NCBI GenBank assembly: GCA_913020735.1
Contig: CAJWBN010000009.1
Location: forward strand, 1-36,344
Source: an uncultured Acidimicrobiaceae bacterium
GTDB taxonomy: Bacteria; Actinomycetota; Acidimicrobiia; Acidimicrobiales; Poriferisodalaceae
Reading direction: 5' to 3'
DNA: 36,344 nucleotides
In this document: one piece after another, positions 14,793 to 23,385 of the stretch
How positions within the stretch are numbered: position 1 is the first letter of the stretch
How the letters are laid out: the number at the start of each line of letters is the position of its first letter
The notes under the pieces: generated by a model
Database searches by the model: none
What the model was told of the DNA's origin: nothing
The model's input: the letters and a program-made list of their open reading frames with translations, nothing else
Position numbers and translations under genes: made by a program

Positions 14793-16511
14793 ATGCACAT
14801 CATCGCCACAGCAGGTCATGTGGATCATGGCAAATCGACTCTTGTACGGGCCTTGACAGGAACTGATCCTGACCGACTAGCAGAAGAAAAAAAGCGCGGC
14901 CTCACCATCGACTTAGGTTTCGCCTTCACCACCCTGCCATCTGGCCGCAAACTCTCCTTCATCGACGTTCCTGGACACATCAGATTTATTAAAAACATGC
15001 TGGCAGGAGTTGGCGGAGTTGATGCCTGCATATTCGTTGTCGCCGCGACCGAAGGATGGAAACCTCAATCGGAAGAGCATCTCCGCATTCTCGAACTATT
15101 AGGGATCAGCCATGGCATAGTCGCTCTTACCCAGATAGGGCTGGTCGACGATGAACTTGCTCAACTGGCACATATGGACATAGAAGAGAAAACTGAAGGA
15201 AGTTTTCTTCAAGATGCACCTGTCATCGCAGTTGACAGCATAGATGGCACAGGTATCGATGAACTCCGAGACGCCTTGGACGTTCTCACCAAAGAAGCCC
15301 CCAATGCTACGAACACGAAACGACCACGCCTTTGGATCGACCGCTCATTTGCGGCGACTGGTGCCGGGAGTGTCGTCACGGGAACACTAACTGGGGGCCG
15401 CATCCGAGTAGACGATGAGCTAACTCTGATCCCTGGCGAGAAGCAGACGCGCATCCGCGCCATTCAAACTCAAGGCGAGGCGCGCACCAAGATAGACCCT
15501 GGTCACAGGGTCGCTCTTAACCTCACACACGTTGACCAGCAGGCCCTAAGCCGAGGAGTCGCGTTGGTGTTTGATGACCAATGGCACCGAACCAACAGAT
15601 TTGATGCCAGCATCCAGATACTCGCCAATCTCAGTCACGAGGTTTCGCGGCGAGGAGCTTTTTCTCTGTATATAGGTTCTGGTGAATGGCCAGTAAGGAT
15701 CAGAGTGCTCGGCCCCAAAAGACTCGCCCCGGGATCAAAGGGACAGGTGAGAGTCTTCCTGTCCGAAGACTTACCGCTACTCCCGGGTGACAGATTTGTT
15801 TTACGTGAGTCCGGGCGTGACGAAACTGTCGGCGGGGGTCAGGTACTTGATGTAGACCCCATAGTCAAAGCCTCCGAAGCTCACCCTGACCTGTCGATAG
15901 ATCGAGTCGTAACAGAACGCGGGTGGGTGAAGGCAGACAAACTAGAACGGCTAACCGGAGCAGTCGTGGAACCCAATTTGGGTGACTGGGTCGCCTCGCC
16001 TTCAGTGATCAGTGCAATGGAGGAGCATGTTCGTCTGCTAATCGAACAAGCCGGTCCTTTAGGTTTAGACATGGCAATACTTGAAGAAAGAGAACGCCTG
16101 GTCGCAACCACGCTCGATGGTATTGAAATACTCGAAGGTCGCGCCCGACCCTTCGACCAAGAAGATGTATTCGTTAATCACCCTCTCCTCGACCAACTTG
16201 CAGCAAACCCTTTTTCGCCCTCTCAGCCAGATGATTTATCAGCTGAGGAAATCCGAGGTTTGATACAACGCGGAACTGTGGTTCAAAACGACGGCGTCCT
16301 GTTTGCCGCTTCAGCAATGGACAAAGCTGCGATTGTCGTAGCTCGCCTATTAAATGAAAAACCAGACGGCGTCACCGTTGCTGAAATTCGCGACGCACTG
16401 GGAACTACAAGAAAATTTGCGCTACCGATCTGTGCCGTTCTCGATAGCACCGGTATAACGCGAAGGAGAGAGGATCTAAGGATCGCCGGACCGCGACTCC
16501 CTGTGATCTAG
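14793..16511 (+). CDS. selB: Selenocysteine-specific elongation factor SelB
   Basis: SelB brings Sec-tRNA(Sec) to UGA codons marked by SECIS hairpins. The 572 residues show the GTPase motifs GHVDHGKS (8-15), KKRGLTIDLGF (33-43) and DVPGH (58-62), followed by EF-Tu-like beta domains (about 175-340) and C-terminal winged-helix repeats (about 375-572) for SECIS binding, ending in FALPICAVLDSTGITRRREDLR. The G4 motif, normally TKxD or NKxD for guanine recognition, reads TQIG at 113-116, so both the Lys and the Asp are missing. SelA upstream makes the identity firm. tRNA(Sec) and selD are not in the window. Confidence 0.94.
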   Translation: MHIIATAGHVDHGKSTLVRALTGTDPDRLAEEKKRGLTIDLGFAFTTLPSGRKLSFIDVPGHIRFIKNMLAGVGGVDACIFVVAATEGWKPQSEEHLRILELLGISHGIVALTQIGLVDDELAQLAHMDIEEKTEGSFLQDAPVIAVDSIDGTGIDELRDALDVLTKEAPNATNTKRPRLWIDRSFAATGAGSVVTGTLTGGRIRVDDELTLIPGEKQTRIRAIQTQGEARTKIDPGHRVALNLTHVDQQALSRGVALVFDDQWHRTNRFDASIQILANLSHEVSRRGAFSLYIGSGEWPVRIRVLGPKRLAPGSKGQVRVFLSEDLPLLPGDRFVLRESGRDETVGGGQVLDVDPIVKASEAHPDLSIDRVVTERGWVKADKLERLTGAVVEPNLGDWVASPSVISAMEEHVRLLIEQAGPLGLDMAILEERERLVATTLDGIEILEGRARPFDQEDVFVNHPLLDQLAANPFSPSQPDDLSAEEIRGLIQRGTVVQNDGVLFAASAMDKAAIVVARLLNEKPDGVTVAEIRDALGTTRKFALPICAVLDSTGITRRREDLRIAGPRLPVI

Positions 16512-16537
16512 AAAAAACCGGTCTTACTAAACGGTCT
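16512..16537 (-). terminator. Probable terminator of the whiB gene
   Basis: On the minus strand AGACCG and CGGTTT pair (six bases including one G-T) around an 11-base loop and run into a stretch of seven T. It lies just after the WhiB stop and just after the convergent selB stop. The stem is short, so strength is uncertain. Confidence 0.5.
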
Positions 16538-16547
16538 GAACCAGAAC

Positions 16548-16820
16548 CTATGAGACGCTCTGGCCATCAATTACAAGCAACATTTGACGGCGTTCTGCCT
16601 CATTTGCGCCGCCCCAAATCCCGTGAGGTTCACGGATATCAAGAGCGTATGAAAGGCAATCTTCTTTCACTGAGCACTGGGCGCAGATAGCTCTAGCCCG
16701 GGCTTCGCGATTTAATTTTTCGTCTTTGCGTTCGAATCTCGGCGGCGGAAAAAAAACCGTCGATTGCGGTCCTCGACACGCAGCTTTATGTTCCCAACTG
16801 TCATCAGGCAATGCAGCCAT
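16548..16820 (-). CDS. WhiB-family Fe-S transcription regulator
   Basis: WhiB-like proteins are actinobacterial 4Fe-4S regulators that bind the primary sigma factor. This 90-residue protein has the four cluster cysteines, C15 (HKAACRG) and the CAQCSVKEDC group at 46, 49 and 55, followed by the GIWGG turn and an AERRQ basic region. The start is taken as ATG 16820 (MAALPDDSWEH), which has a GGGGGA eight bases before it; a frame opening 28 codons earlier exists and cannot be fully excluded. It lies 131 bases after the NfeD-like gene on the same strand. Which Wbl subgroup it belongs to cannot be settled by eye; the short form resembles WhiB1/WhiB2-type proteins. Confidence 0.93.
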   Translation of the reverse strand: MAALPDDSWEHKAACRGPQSTVFFPPPRFERKDEKLNREARARAICAQCSVKEDCLSYALDIREPHGIWGGANEAERRQMLLVIDGQSVS

Positions 16821-16951
16821 ATTTAACGTCCCCCAAAGTCCCTCCGGAGGCAATCTAGGCGCGCGAATATCAACTTTGCAAGAAAAAATCGAAAAACGAT
16901 TCAATTTTTGAAAACCCTTGCTTGCAGGGCTTATGGGTAACTTTTATTTAG

Positions 16952-18289
16952 TTATTGACTTGTTTCCTGCTCAGAAGCATCAGCTTCTGAAGATGGTCTC
17001 TGGCGCATTTCTCGATAATCGATAGCGCCACCTTCTTCTGGTTCAACCTCTAGCACCAGTCCCTCAAGCCCCACGATGCGGGCCGGTTCCCCCTCTTTGA
17101 TAGGAGTCAGTCTGTTAACTCTGGCTACCCACTGTGCTTGCTCGAATTCCACGATCCCCTCAGGGGCAAGGTCTGTTGATGCTGATGCCATTTGGCCGAT
17201 CATCCATTCCCTACCCAAGGTGCTCGTACCGTATCTAGTGCGAATCAATGCGGGCATACCCGACAACACAAATGCGAGTGTGAGCCCGATACCTCCCAAG
17301 AGCGTCAACCAACTGACCGAATGGGAAGCAAATAGCTGCAGGGATCCAGCAATTAAACAGCCGACACCTAGCACGGTCCAGAATCGAGGTACTCCTGTTT
17401 GCAGGTCAATTGCGAATCCAAACATCGCAATTATCAAGATCAATAGCGCCCATATGCGAACGTCAAGAATCCCCAGTCCGTAGCAGGCCAGTAAAAGCGA
17501 ACCGCATCCAACTCCTCCCGCTACGCCTATACCGCCAGTGAAGAAGTCGAGTAACAGCATTGACATGCCAACTAGTAGCAAAAGGTATGCAACAGCTGGG
17601 CTTGCGACCGTGTGAAATAACTGGTCTACGAGTGAAAGTTTGTTAAAAGTAACTCGCACATCATCTGCGACTGACCGTTGAATTAATCCATCAGCACGTT
17701 CTAGTTCTGTGGAGATCTTTTCGATCAGTCCCACATCTTCCATTGTCAATAAGAATTCGCCCAAGGTGGGAGCCATAACATCGACTAGGCCAGCCGAGAC
17801 GGCTTCTTGCCCACGACGGATCGTATTCCCAACTCCTGGAGTGGGAGTTTCTTCAGATCTTTCGAAGTCAGCGAAACCACCAATTCGGCTTCCTGGCGCA
17901 ATACCTGAGTAGTTCGCTGCATTGACCAAATGAGCAGCTGCGCCCTTTGCAGTAGCTCCACTTTGTCCGATCCAAGCGCCGACGGGGACTAACGATCCTT
18001 CAATGTTTTCCAAAAGATCTTGGATCTGCTGCTGGTCTGCTGCTCCACCTGGGCTGTTGACCTGTAAAACGATGGCTAGAGCCCAATTACGTTGAGCGTT
18101 ATCTAGTTGAAGATTGATGTAATCAATTTCTACGGGGTCTAAGAGGCCGCTGACCTCAACGATTTGGATTTCTCGAGAATGTTCATGGCCCGTGTGGGCA
18201 GCTGCGGGGGAAGAGCAAAGTACAAATGCGGTTGAGCACACAGCTAGAGAGGCCGCGCTCAAACAGAACATTCGGATCAATTTGGTCAA
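16952..18289 (-). CDS. NfeD-like membrane protein, probably inactive protease domain
   Basis: 445 residues: a signal segment (about 1-31, ending SSPAAAHTG), a ClpP/crotonase-like periplasmic domain (about 40-225), several membrane helices (about 230-345) and a C-terminal OB-fold NfeD domain (about 365-430, GREWMIGQMASAS ... WVARV). Active family members cut hydrophobic membrane-protein ends with a Ser in a GARAASAG motif. Here the matching segment reads SGATAKGAAAHLVNAA, so that Ser is replaced. The oxyanion-loop NSPGG is kept. A scaffolding role with flotillin-like partners is an alternative; no flotillin gene is adjacent. Start TTG 18289 or ATG 18271; the latter keeps the whole signal core. 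Confidence 0.85.
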   Translation of the reverse strand: MTKLIRMFCLSAASLAVCSTAFVLCSSPAAAHTGHEHSREIQIVEVSGLLDPVEIDYINLQLDNAQRNWALAIVLQVNSPGGAADQQQIQDLLENIEGSLVPVGAWIGQSGATAKGAAAHLVNAANYSGIAPGSRIGGFADFERSEETPTPGVGNTIRRGQEAVSAGLVDVMAPTLGEFLLTMEDVGLIEKISTELERADGLIQRSVADDVRVTFNKLSLVDQLFHTVASPAVAYLLLLVGMSMLLLDFFTGGIGVAGGVGCGSLLLACYGLGILDVRIWALLILIIAMFGFAIDLQTGVPRFWTVLGVGCLIAGSLQLFASHSVSWLTLLGGIGLTLAFVLSGMPALIRTRYGTSTLGREWMIGQMASASTDLAPEGIVEFEQAQWVARVNRLTPIKEGEPARIVGLEGLVLEVEPEEGGAIDYREMRQRPSSEADASEQETSQ

Positions 18290-18420
18290 AGTTTCACCGT
18301 TCAGTCATTCGCTCGATGTCCTGCCAAGACTACAGAGACCTGCTTACTCTCCCATTCTCTTCAAGCGCGATCCCTTTGACGCCTCTATGTGTCTTTCTCG
18401 GCGGCTAGCCTCAACAGGTA

Positions 18421-18930
18421 GTGACTAATGTTCTTTTAGCAAGCGACGCTGATTGGCTGATCGAAGAAGTGTGTTCCGCTCTCAGCGACCCAGGCACGGA
18501 TGTAACCGTAGTTAGGGCTGGGGCTGATGTTCGAGACTCAGTATCTGCTGAAAGTCCTGACTTGGTCATTCTGGATCTTCAGATCGGCAACATGGGTGGC
18601 ATGGCAACGTGCATGGATCTTCAACTGGAGATTGGTGCGGGGAGAATTAGTCACGTTCCGGTGCTGATGCTTCTTGACCGTTCCGCTGATCTGTATTTGG
18701 CTCAACAAGCTGGAGCTCAGGGTTGGCTCGTAAAGCCCTTGGATTCGTTTCGTTTGAAGATGGCTTCCGTCAAACTTTTGGCAGGCGAAGATATGCGGGA
18801 CGAGATTGTCGAAGCCTCTCAAACCGAATCGGCTTCAGTTATGCCAGATGAACCAGCTGATTCGTCTGGCGAACCTCTTGATCAAGTTTCGGAGGATGAC
18901 GGAACCGAAGAGCCTGCTGAAGTCACTTAG
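18421..18930 (+). CDS. Stand-alone response-regulator receiver with acidic tail
   Basis: 169 residues. The receiver (about 1-120) keeps the key residues: D9/D11 in LLASDAD, the phospho-acceptor D52 (LVILDLQIG) and K105 (GWLVKPLD). The C-terminal 50 residues are an acidic, Pro/Ser-rich linker-like tail without a DNA-binding or enzyme domain. It is probably a phosphorylation-driven protein-protein switch. No kinase is next to it; it diverges from the NfeD-like gene over 131 bases and is followed by tRNA-Pro. GTG 18421 is used as start. Confidence 0.88.
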   Translation: MTNVLLASDADWLIEEVCSALSDPGTDVTVVRAGADVRDSVSAESPDLVILDLQIGNMGGMATCMDLQLEIGAGRISHVPVLMLLDRSADLYLAQQAGAQGWLVKPLDSFRLKMASVKLLAGEDMRDEIVEASQTESASVMPDEPADSSGEPLDQVSEDDGTEEPAEVT

Positions 18931-18997
18931 AGGTTTTTTGTCTTTCGGGGAATTATCTAATGTTTGCGGTAGCGTCATTGGTTCCAGAACGGTCTAA

Positions 18998-19074
<77 letters not shown>

Positions 19075-19184
19075 TTTATTAGGCTCCGTTGCCACCAGTA
19101 TTCGGTCGGCTCATACCTGATGCTGAGACATTCTGGTTATGACTCGATTACGGTAAGTCAGCACCAAAAGTAGGGAATTCTAAA

Positions 19185-19898
19185 GTGATTGATCCACATG
19201 GTCGAGTGATGATGATTAGCGGTGCAAACCGCGGTATCGGGGCAGCTTTGGCCCGCCAATTTCATTCAGAGGGTTGGATTGTGAGTCTCGGTGCAAGAAA
19301 TATCGATCAATTAGAACTGTCGATTGAGGATTGGGCTGATGAAAATGTTTCTTGTCACATCTATGACGCATTTGAGCCGGCAACCGGAGTTGCATGGGTA
19401 CAGGCGACGGCAGATTTGCGGGGGCGTGTGGACGGTCTCACTAACAATGCCGGAATTGGACATATGGAATCGTTGCCTGATTTATCTGAGGACATTTTGG
19501 ATGAAATGTGGGCGGTGAACGTCAAAGGCCCGCTAGCCCTGATCCAGACGGCTCTTCCGTTCCTAACTGTTTCGGGTGAAGGGCGAATCGTAAACGTGGT
19601 GTCACTTTCCGGTAAGAGGGTTAAGGGCACGTTCGCTCCTGGTTACGCCATGACCAAGCATGCCTTGCTTGCTTTGCATCATGCAGTACGGCATGCAACA
19701 TTCGATGACGGTATAAGGGTTACTGCTATTTGTCCTGGCTACGTCGAAACCGATATGACGTCGGCTTTCGGGGTGGATCCTTCGATCATGATTCAAGCTG
19801 ATGACTTGGCCGAAACTGTGGCAACGATCGTCAGGCTTCCCAACACCGCGACCGTGGCTGAAATTTTGATGACATGCGAGCCTGAAGTTTTGGGATAA
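19185..19898 (+). CDS. Short-chain dehydrogenase/reductase
   Basis: 237 residues of the classical SDR fold: cofactor loop SGANRGIG at 12-19 (TGxxxGIG variant), NNAG at 87-90, N112, S140, and the catalytic YAMTK with Y154 and K158. It should oxidise or reduce a hydroxyl/keto group with NAD(P). The C terminus is short, without the usual specificity loop markers, so the substrate is unknown. It starts at GTG 19185 and is followed 8 bases later by an acyl-CoA ligase and then an MDR reductase, all rightward, so the three form one catabolic operon. The 110-base gap after the tRNA contains its promoter. Confidence 0.92.
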   Translation: MIDPHGRVMMISGANRGIGAALARQFHSEGWIVSLGARNIDQLELSIEDWADENVSCHIYDAFEPATGVAWVQATADLRGRVDGLTNNAGIGHMESLPDLSEDILDEMWAVNVKGPLALIQTALPFLTVSGEGRIVNVVSLSGKRVKGTFAPGYAMTKHALLALHHAVRHATFDDGIRVTAICPGYVETDMTSAFGVDPSIMIQADDLAETVATIVRLPNTATVAEILMTCEPEVLG

Positions 19899-19906
19899 TC
19901 ACGTCA

Positions 19907-21400
19907 ATGAATATGGCATCGCTCTTAGACAGAAATCCCAACCCTGATGGCGTCGCTTTGGTCGACCACTCCCGACGCCCTGCATCTGAGATTTCGGTTT
20001 CGCAAATAACTAACGACGTTCGGGTTTTTGCACGAGCCCTGATTGAGATGGGGATCCCAGTTGGTTCTCGGATTGGGTTGCTCGCTGGAAATCTCGGTGA
20101 GTACTACACGGTGATGTTTGGAGCGCCGGCGGCCGGCATGGTTTTCGTTCCTCTTAACACAAGACTTCCAAAAGCAACTCTGGAGTACATAACAGAGGAT
20201 GCGGATCTGAAATTACTGATCACAGATTCCGAGCACGCCAATCTGTTGTCTGATGTATCGACGATCGTCATAGGTTCCCAGGAGTGGGTTGACATGATGA
20301 GCGGGATGCCACTGCCGGATCTTGCGGAGGTTCACCCTTCAGATATAGCGATTCAGATCTATACGTCTGGCTCAACAGGACGGCCGAAAGGTGTTCTGTT
20401 GTCGCATGAAAATGTCACATTTACTGTCTTGGAATTCGGCGCGACTATTCCCGGAGAAGTGATGTTGGTCTCCGCACCGCTTTATCACAAGAACGCTTCG
20501 ATGGCCTCAAAGATGGCTTTCGCAAGTGGGGGGAAAGTGGTTTTGTTGCCCCAATTTTCAGCTATTGAGTACCTGAAAGCGATTAGTGAACACGGAGTAA
20601 CGATGTGTTCAGGCGTCCCCACGATGTATGCGCTCGTAACGGCAGAGCTTCGTCAATCATCAATCGAATATGACCTTTCCTCTGTCCAGCGAGTCTTTAT
20701 CGGTTCAGCCCCATTGACTGAAGCCTTGTTTGACGATGTTCAGGCTTTATTTCCATCTGCGTTTGTAACCAACGGGTATGGGACGACGGAAGCTGTTTTA
20801 GAATTTGGACCGCATCCTGAAGATCTTCCTCGTCCAAAAATTTCTCTCGGGTGTCAACACGAGAAGGTTCATCTCAAGCTCATCGATCCGGCTAGTGGTC
20901 TTGAATCCGATAAGGGTGAGTTGTGGGTCAAATCTAAAGGTGTGATGCTCGGATATCACGAACTGCCAGAAACCAATGCTGAGCGGCTTACGGATGGTTG
21001 GTACCACACAGGTGATTTGATGAGTCGTGATCAAAATGGCTGGTATTTCTTCGTTGGTCGCGTCGATGACATGTTTGTTTGCGCTGGAGAAAACATTTAT
21101 CCAGATTCAGTTGAACAAATGCTCGAAAAGCATGCGGCGATTCATCAGGCTGTGGTCGTACCTGTTAACGACGATTTGAAAGGGCAACTGCCAGCAGCTT
21201 TCGTCCGAACCGAACCTGATCAAATTCTGGCTGTGGAGGATGTAAAGCAATATGCGTTACAAAATGGCCCTGCCTATGCCCACCCTCGCCATGTTTGGTT
21301 CGTTGATGAGATACCTCTTGCGTCAACAGCCAAGATCGATCGGGCGACCCTCACTAAAAAGGCTGAAGAGCTCTTAGCCTTGGATCGGAATATCTCATGA
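19907..21400 (+). CDS. Acyl-CoA ligase (AMP-binding enzyme)
   Basis: 497 residues of the adenylate-forming family: P-loop IYTSGSTGRPKGVLL at 151-165, NGYGTTE, WYHTGDLMSRDQNGWYFFVGR, then the C-terminal hinge and AGENIYPDSVEQML, and a catalytic Lys in STAKIDRATL near 480. It activates a carboxylate to its CoA ester through an acyl-adenylate. The slightly short length suits medium/aromatic or short-chain acid ligases; the exact acid cannot be read. Its stop overlaps the next gene in ATGA, and the SDR precedes it. Confidence 0.93.
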   Translation: MNMASLLDRNPNPDGVALVDHSRRPASEISVSQITNDVRVFARALIEMGIPVGSRIGLLAGNLGEYYTVMFGAPAAGMVFVPLNTRLPKATLEYITEDADLKLLITDSEHANLLSDVSTIVIGSQEWVDMMSGMPLPDLAEVHPSDIAIQIYTSGSTGRPKGVLLSHENVTFTVLEFGATIPGEVMLVSAPLYHKNASMASKMAFASGGKVVLLPQFSAIEYLKAISEHGVTMCSGVPTMYALVTAELRQSSIEYDLSSVQRVFIGSAPLTEALFDDVQALFPSAFVTNGYGTTEAVLEFGPHPEDLPRPKISLGCQHEKVHLKLIDPASGLESDKGELWVKSKGVMLGYHELPETNAERLTDGWYHTGDLMSRDQNGWYFFVGRVDDMFVCAGENIYPDSVEQMLEKHAAIHQAVVVPVNDDLKGQLPAAFVRTEPDQILAVEDVKQYALQNGPAYAHPRHVWFVDEIPLASTAKIDRATLTKKAEELLALDRNIS

Positions 21401-22410
21401 AAGCAATTGTCTTCGATGAACACGGATCGATCGACGTTCTGAAGTACAGGGATATAGAAGAACCAGATCTTCAACCGGGCGAGGTCAGAGTTGCAGTTCG
21501 TGCTTGCTCCTTGAACTACCACGACGTTTTCACTCGCCAAGGAATGCCGGGAATCAAAGTTCCACTGCCTGGTATTCCTGGCTGCGATTGCGCAGGCTTA
21601 GTTTCGGAAGTAGCTGATGATGTCACTGGCTGGTCAGTAGGAGACCGGGTGCTCGTGGACCCGGTTAGGTATGAAAATGGGAAGTTGTGGATGATCGGAG
21701 ACACCTTGTGGGGGGCTTACGCGGAATATGTCGTGGTAACTGCGGAACAACTCATTCAACTTCCAGAAGATGTCTCTTTTGATGATGCTTCATGTCTCCC
21801 TGTTGCCTACGGCACAGCTCACCGGATGATGCTGACCCGAGGCAGTGTCAATGCAGGTGATTCGGTCTTGATTCTGGGTGCTAGTGGTGGTGTCGGAACA
21901 AGTGCTTTGCTCTTGGCCAAAATGCGCGGGGCATCTGTGATTGCTGCTGCGGGGACTGATGAAAAGTGTAAGCAACTTATGTCGTTGGGGGCTGACGAAA
22001 CTATTAACTACACGACAACCGATTTCGTGAAGTACTGCAGAGAGAAGACTGGAAATCTCTTCAGCGGAGGTGGATATGACGTGGTGGTTAATTTCACAGG
22101 TGGCGATACCTGGGCAAGGTCTCTCAAGTGCGTGAAACTGGGTGGACAAGTTTTGACTTGTGGCGCTACAGCTGGGTTCGACCCACCAACAGATCTGCGG
22201 TTTATTTGGACTGCAGAAATGGACATCCGCGGATCAAACGGATGGCAGCGCAGCGATCTAGATCAGTTACTGGAGTTGACGAGAACTGACGAATTCTCGC
22301 CTGTCATCGACTCGCGAGTCCCTCTAAACGATGGGGTTGCTGCTCATCAGGCGTTAGAGGAACGAAAGTTCTTCGGGAAGATAGTGATCAATGCTGACGC
22401 CCCAATCTAG
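21397..22410 (+). CDS. Zinc-free MDR reductase, quinone oxidoreductase-like
   Basis: 337 residues of the medium-chain dehydrogenase/reductase family: MKAIVFDEHGSIDVLKYRDI, a substrate-binding part with NYHDVFTRQGMPG and PGCDCAGLV, and a Rossmann part with VLILGASGGVGTSALLLAK near 160-178. The structural-zinc cysteine cluster of alcohol dehydrogenases is absent, which points to quinone oxidoreductase or enoyl reductase activity with NADPH. It overlaps the ligase gene by 4 bases and ends the SDR/ligase/MDR operon. It converges with the dioxygenase gene, 10 bases apart. Confidence 0.92.
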   Translation: MKAIVFDEHGSIDVLKYRDIEEPDLQPGEVRVAVRACSLNYHDVFTRQGMPGIKVPLPGIPGCDCAGLVSEVADDVTGWSVGDRVLVDPVRYENGKLWMIGDTLWGAYAEYVVVTAEQLIQLPEDVSFDDASCLPVAYGTAHRMMLTRGSVNAGDSVLILGASGGVGTSALLLAKMRGASVIAAAGTDEKCKQLMSLGADETINYTTTDFVKYCREKTGNLFSGGGYDVVVNFTGGDTWARSLKCVKLGGQVLTCGATAGFDPPTDLRFIWTAEMDIRGSNGWQRSDLDQLLELTRTDEFSPVIDSRVPLNDGVAAHQALEERKFFGKIVINADAPI

Positions 22411-22420
22411 ATCAGGCGCT

Positions 22421-23326
22421 TTACGCAGTTAATCGCGGAATTCTTTCCGTCTGTTTTGAATACGGGAATTCGTCAGCAAACCCAGCTAAAAATTTGAATA
22501 TCTCTGGATTTGAACAATCTTCAGCTAAGTCTTGAGGGAAAAGATTTTTTATATCGTCCTGCGGCAAGATCATGTAATGGCGGAAGTAGTTGGCTATAGA
22601 TAGTCGCATCCCCGCCGTATGTCGGGGGAAAGCGCCGTGCCATGTCGCTCCGTGAAAAACAATGAGTGAACCCGCTGGGGCTTCTACCGGTACCGCTAAT
22701 TCAACAGCTTCAGGGAAACGGGGTGGTTCCATTCGGCGGTGCGATCCAGGAACGTATGCCAGTGCTCCCCCATCAAGTGTGTAATCAGTGAGACACCAGT
22801 TTGTGTTCGCAGTCAACGCATTGCGTCCCCAGGGACGCGGAACCGCCAACTGGTCGCAGTGCAATCCAAGGTTGCTTCCGTAACCGAATTCTCCCTGCCA
22901 TTTAATAAACGCATTATGACTACTAAAGCGAGTGGCATTGCGGCCAATGAGGTGACGAATCAGGGCTAGCCCTACTGGGTTAATCGCCAAGTCACGAAAG
23001 AGACGGTGCCGAGCGCATAGTTGCTGCACCAAGAACTGAGTCGGTTCTCCGTGGTCTCCGACTGAACTCGCGAGAACGTTGTCTTCTGGATTCATCGTCA
23101 ACTCGGCTTGCGGACCGTTGTCGAGGTCAAAACCACAGCCCACCAGTGCTTCGGCTTCGCTGAGCAGCTGTTCGCGTATAGCTGTAATCGTTTCAGAGTC
23201 GACACCAGTTTTTTCTGGTGGGACAACACATAAGCCATCAACTTCTAACTGCAGTATGAAAGCCTCTAGTTCAAGTTCCCGCAGTTCGGAACTCAATCGC
23301 GTTTCCAGTGCCCCTGTCTCCATCAC
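22421..23326 (-). CDS. Phytanoyl-CoA dioxygenase-family Fe(II)/2-oxoglutarate enzyme
   Basis: 301 residues. The Fe ligands H156 and D158 are in LGLHCDQLAVPRPWG; the distal ligand is H225 or H230 (VFHGATWHGAFPRHT), followed by R241 for 2-oxoglutarate binding. YVPGSHRRMEPPRF is the usual PhyH loop. It should hydroxylate or oxidatively modify an unknown small substrate. The N terminus has a GTG-ATG pair; ATG 23323 is an equally good start. It is not clearly in an operon: it faces the MDR gene and lies 42 bases after the truncated adaptor gene on the same strand. Confidence 0.88.
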   Translation of the reverse strand: MMETGALETRLSSELRELELEAFILQLEVDGLCVVPPEKTGVDSETITAIREQLLSEAEALVGCGFDLDNGPQAELTMNPEDNVLASSVGDHGEPTQFLVQQLCARHRLFRDLAINPVGLALIRHLIGRNATRFSSHNAFIKWQGEFGYGSNLGLHCDQLAVPRPWGRNALTANTNWCLTDYTLDGGALAYVPGSHRRMEPPRFPEAVELAVPVEAPAGSLIVFHGATWHGAFPRHTAGMRLSIANYFRHYMILPQDDIKNLFPQDLAEDCSNPEIFKFLAGFADEFPYSKQTERIPRLTA

Positions 23327-23363
23327 TCGAAACTAGCGCTTTCTCGTTATGTCTTGTCTCAAA

Positions 23364-23385
23364 CGGTGTCAGTTAATTAACACCG
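23364..23385 (-). terminator. Small dyad at the end of the adaptor gene
   Basis: CGGTGT and ACACCG pair perfectly around a 10-base loop. On the minus strand the dyad is followed by TTTGAG and its second arm contains the TGA stop of the adaptor-like gene. It could be a weak terminator between that gene and the dioxygenase gene. Confidence 0.3.

Noticed and set aside
18931-18997. TTTTTT after the receiver gene as a terminator
   Set aside because: No stable stem precedes the T-run; only three to four pairs can form.
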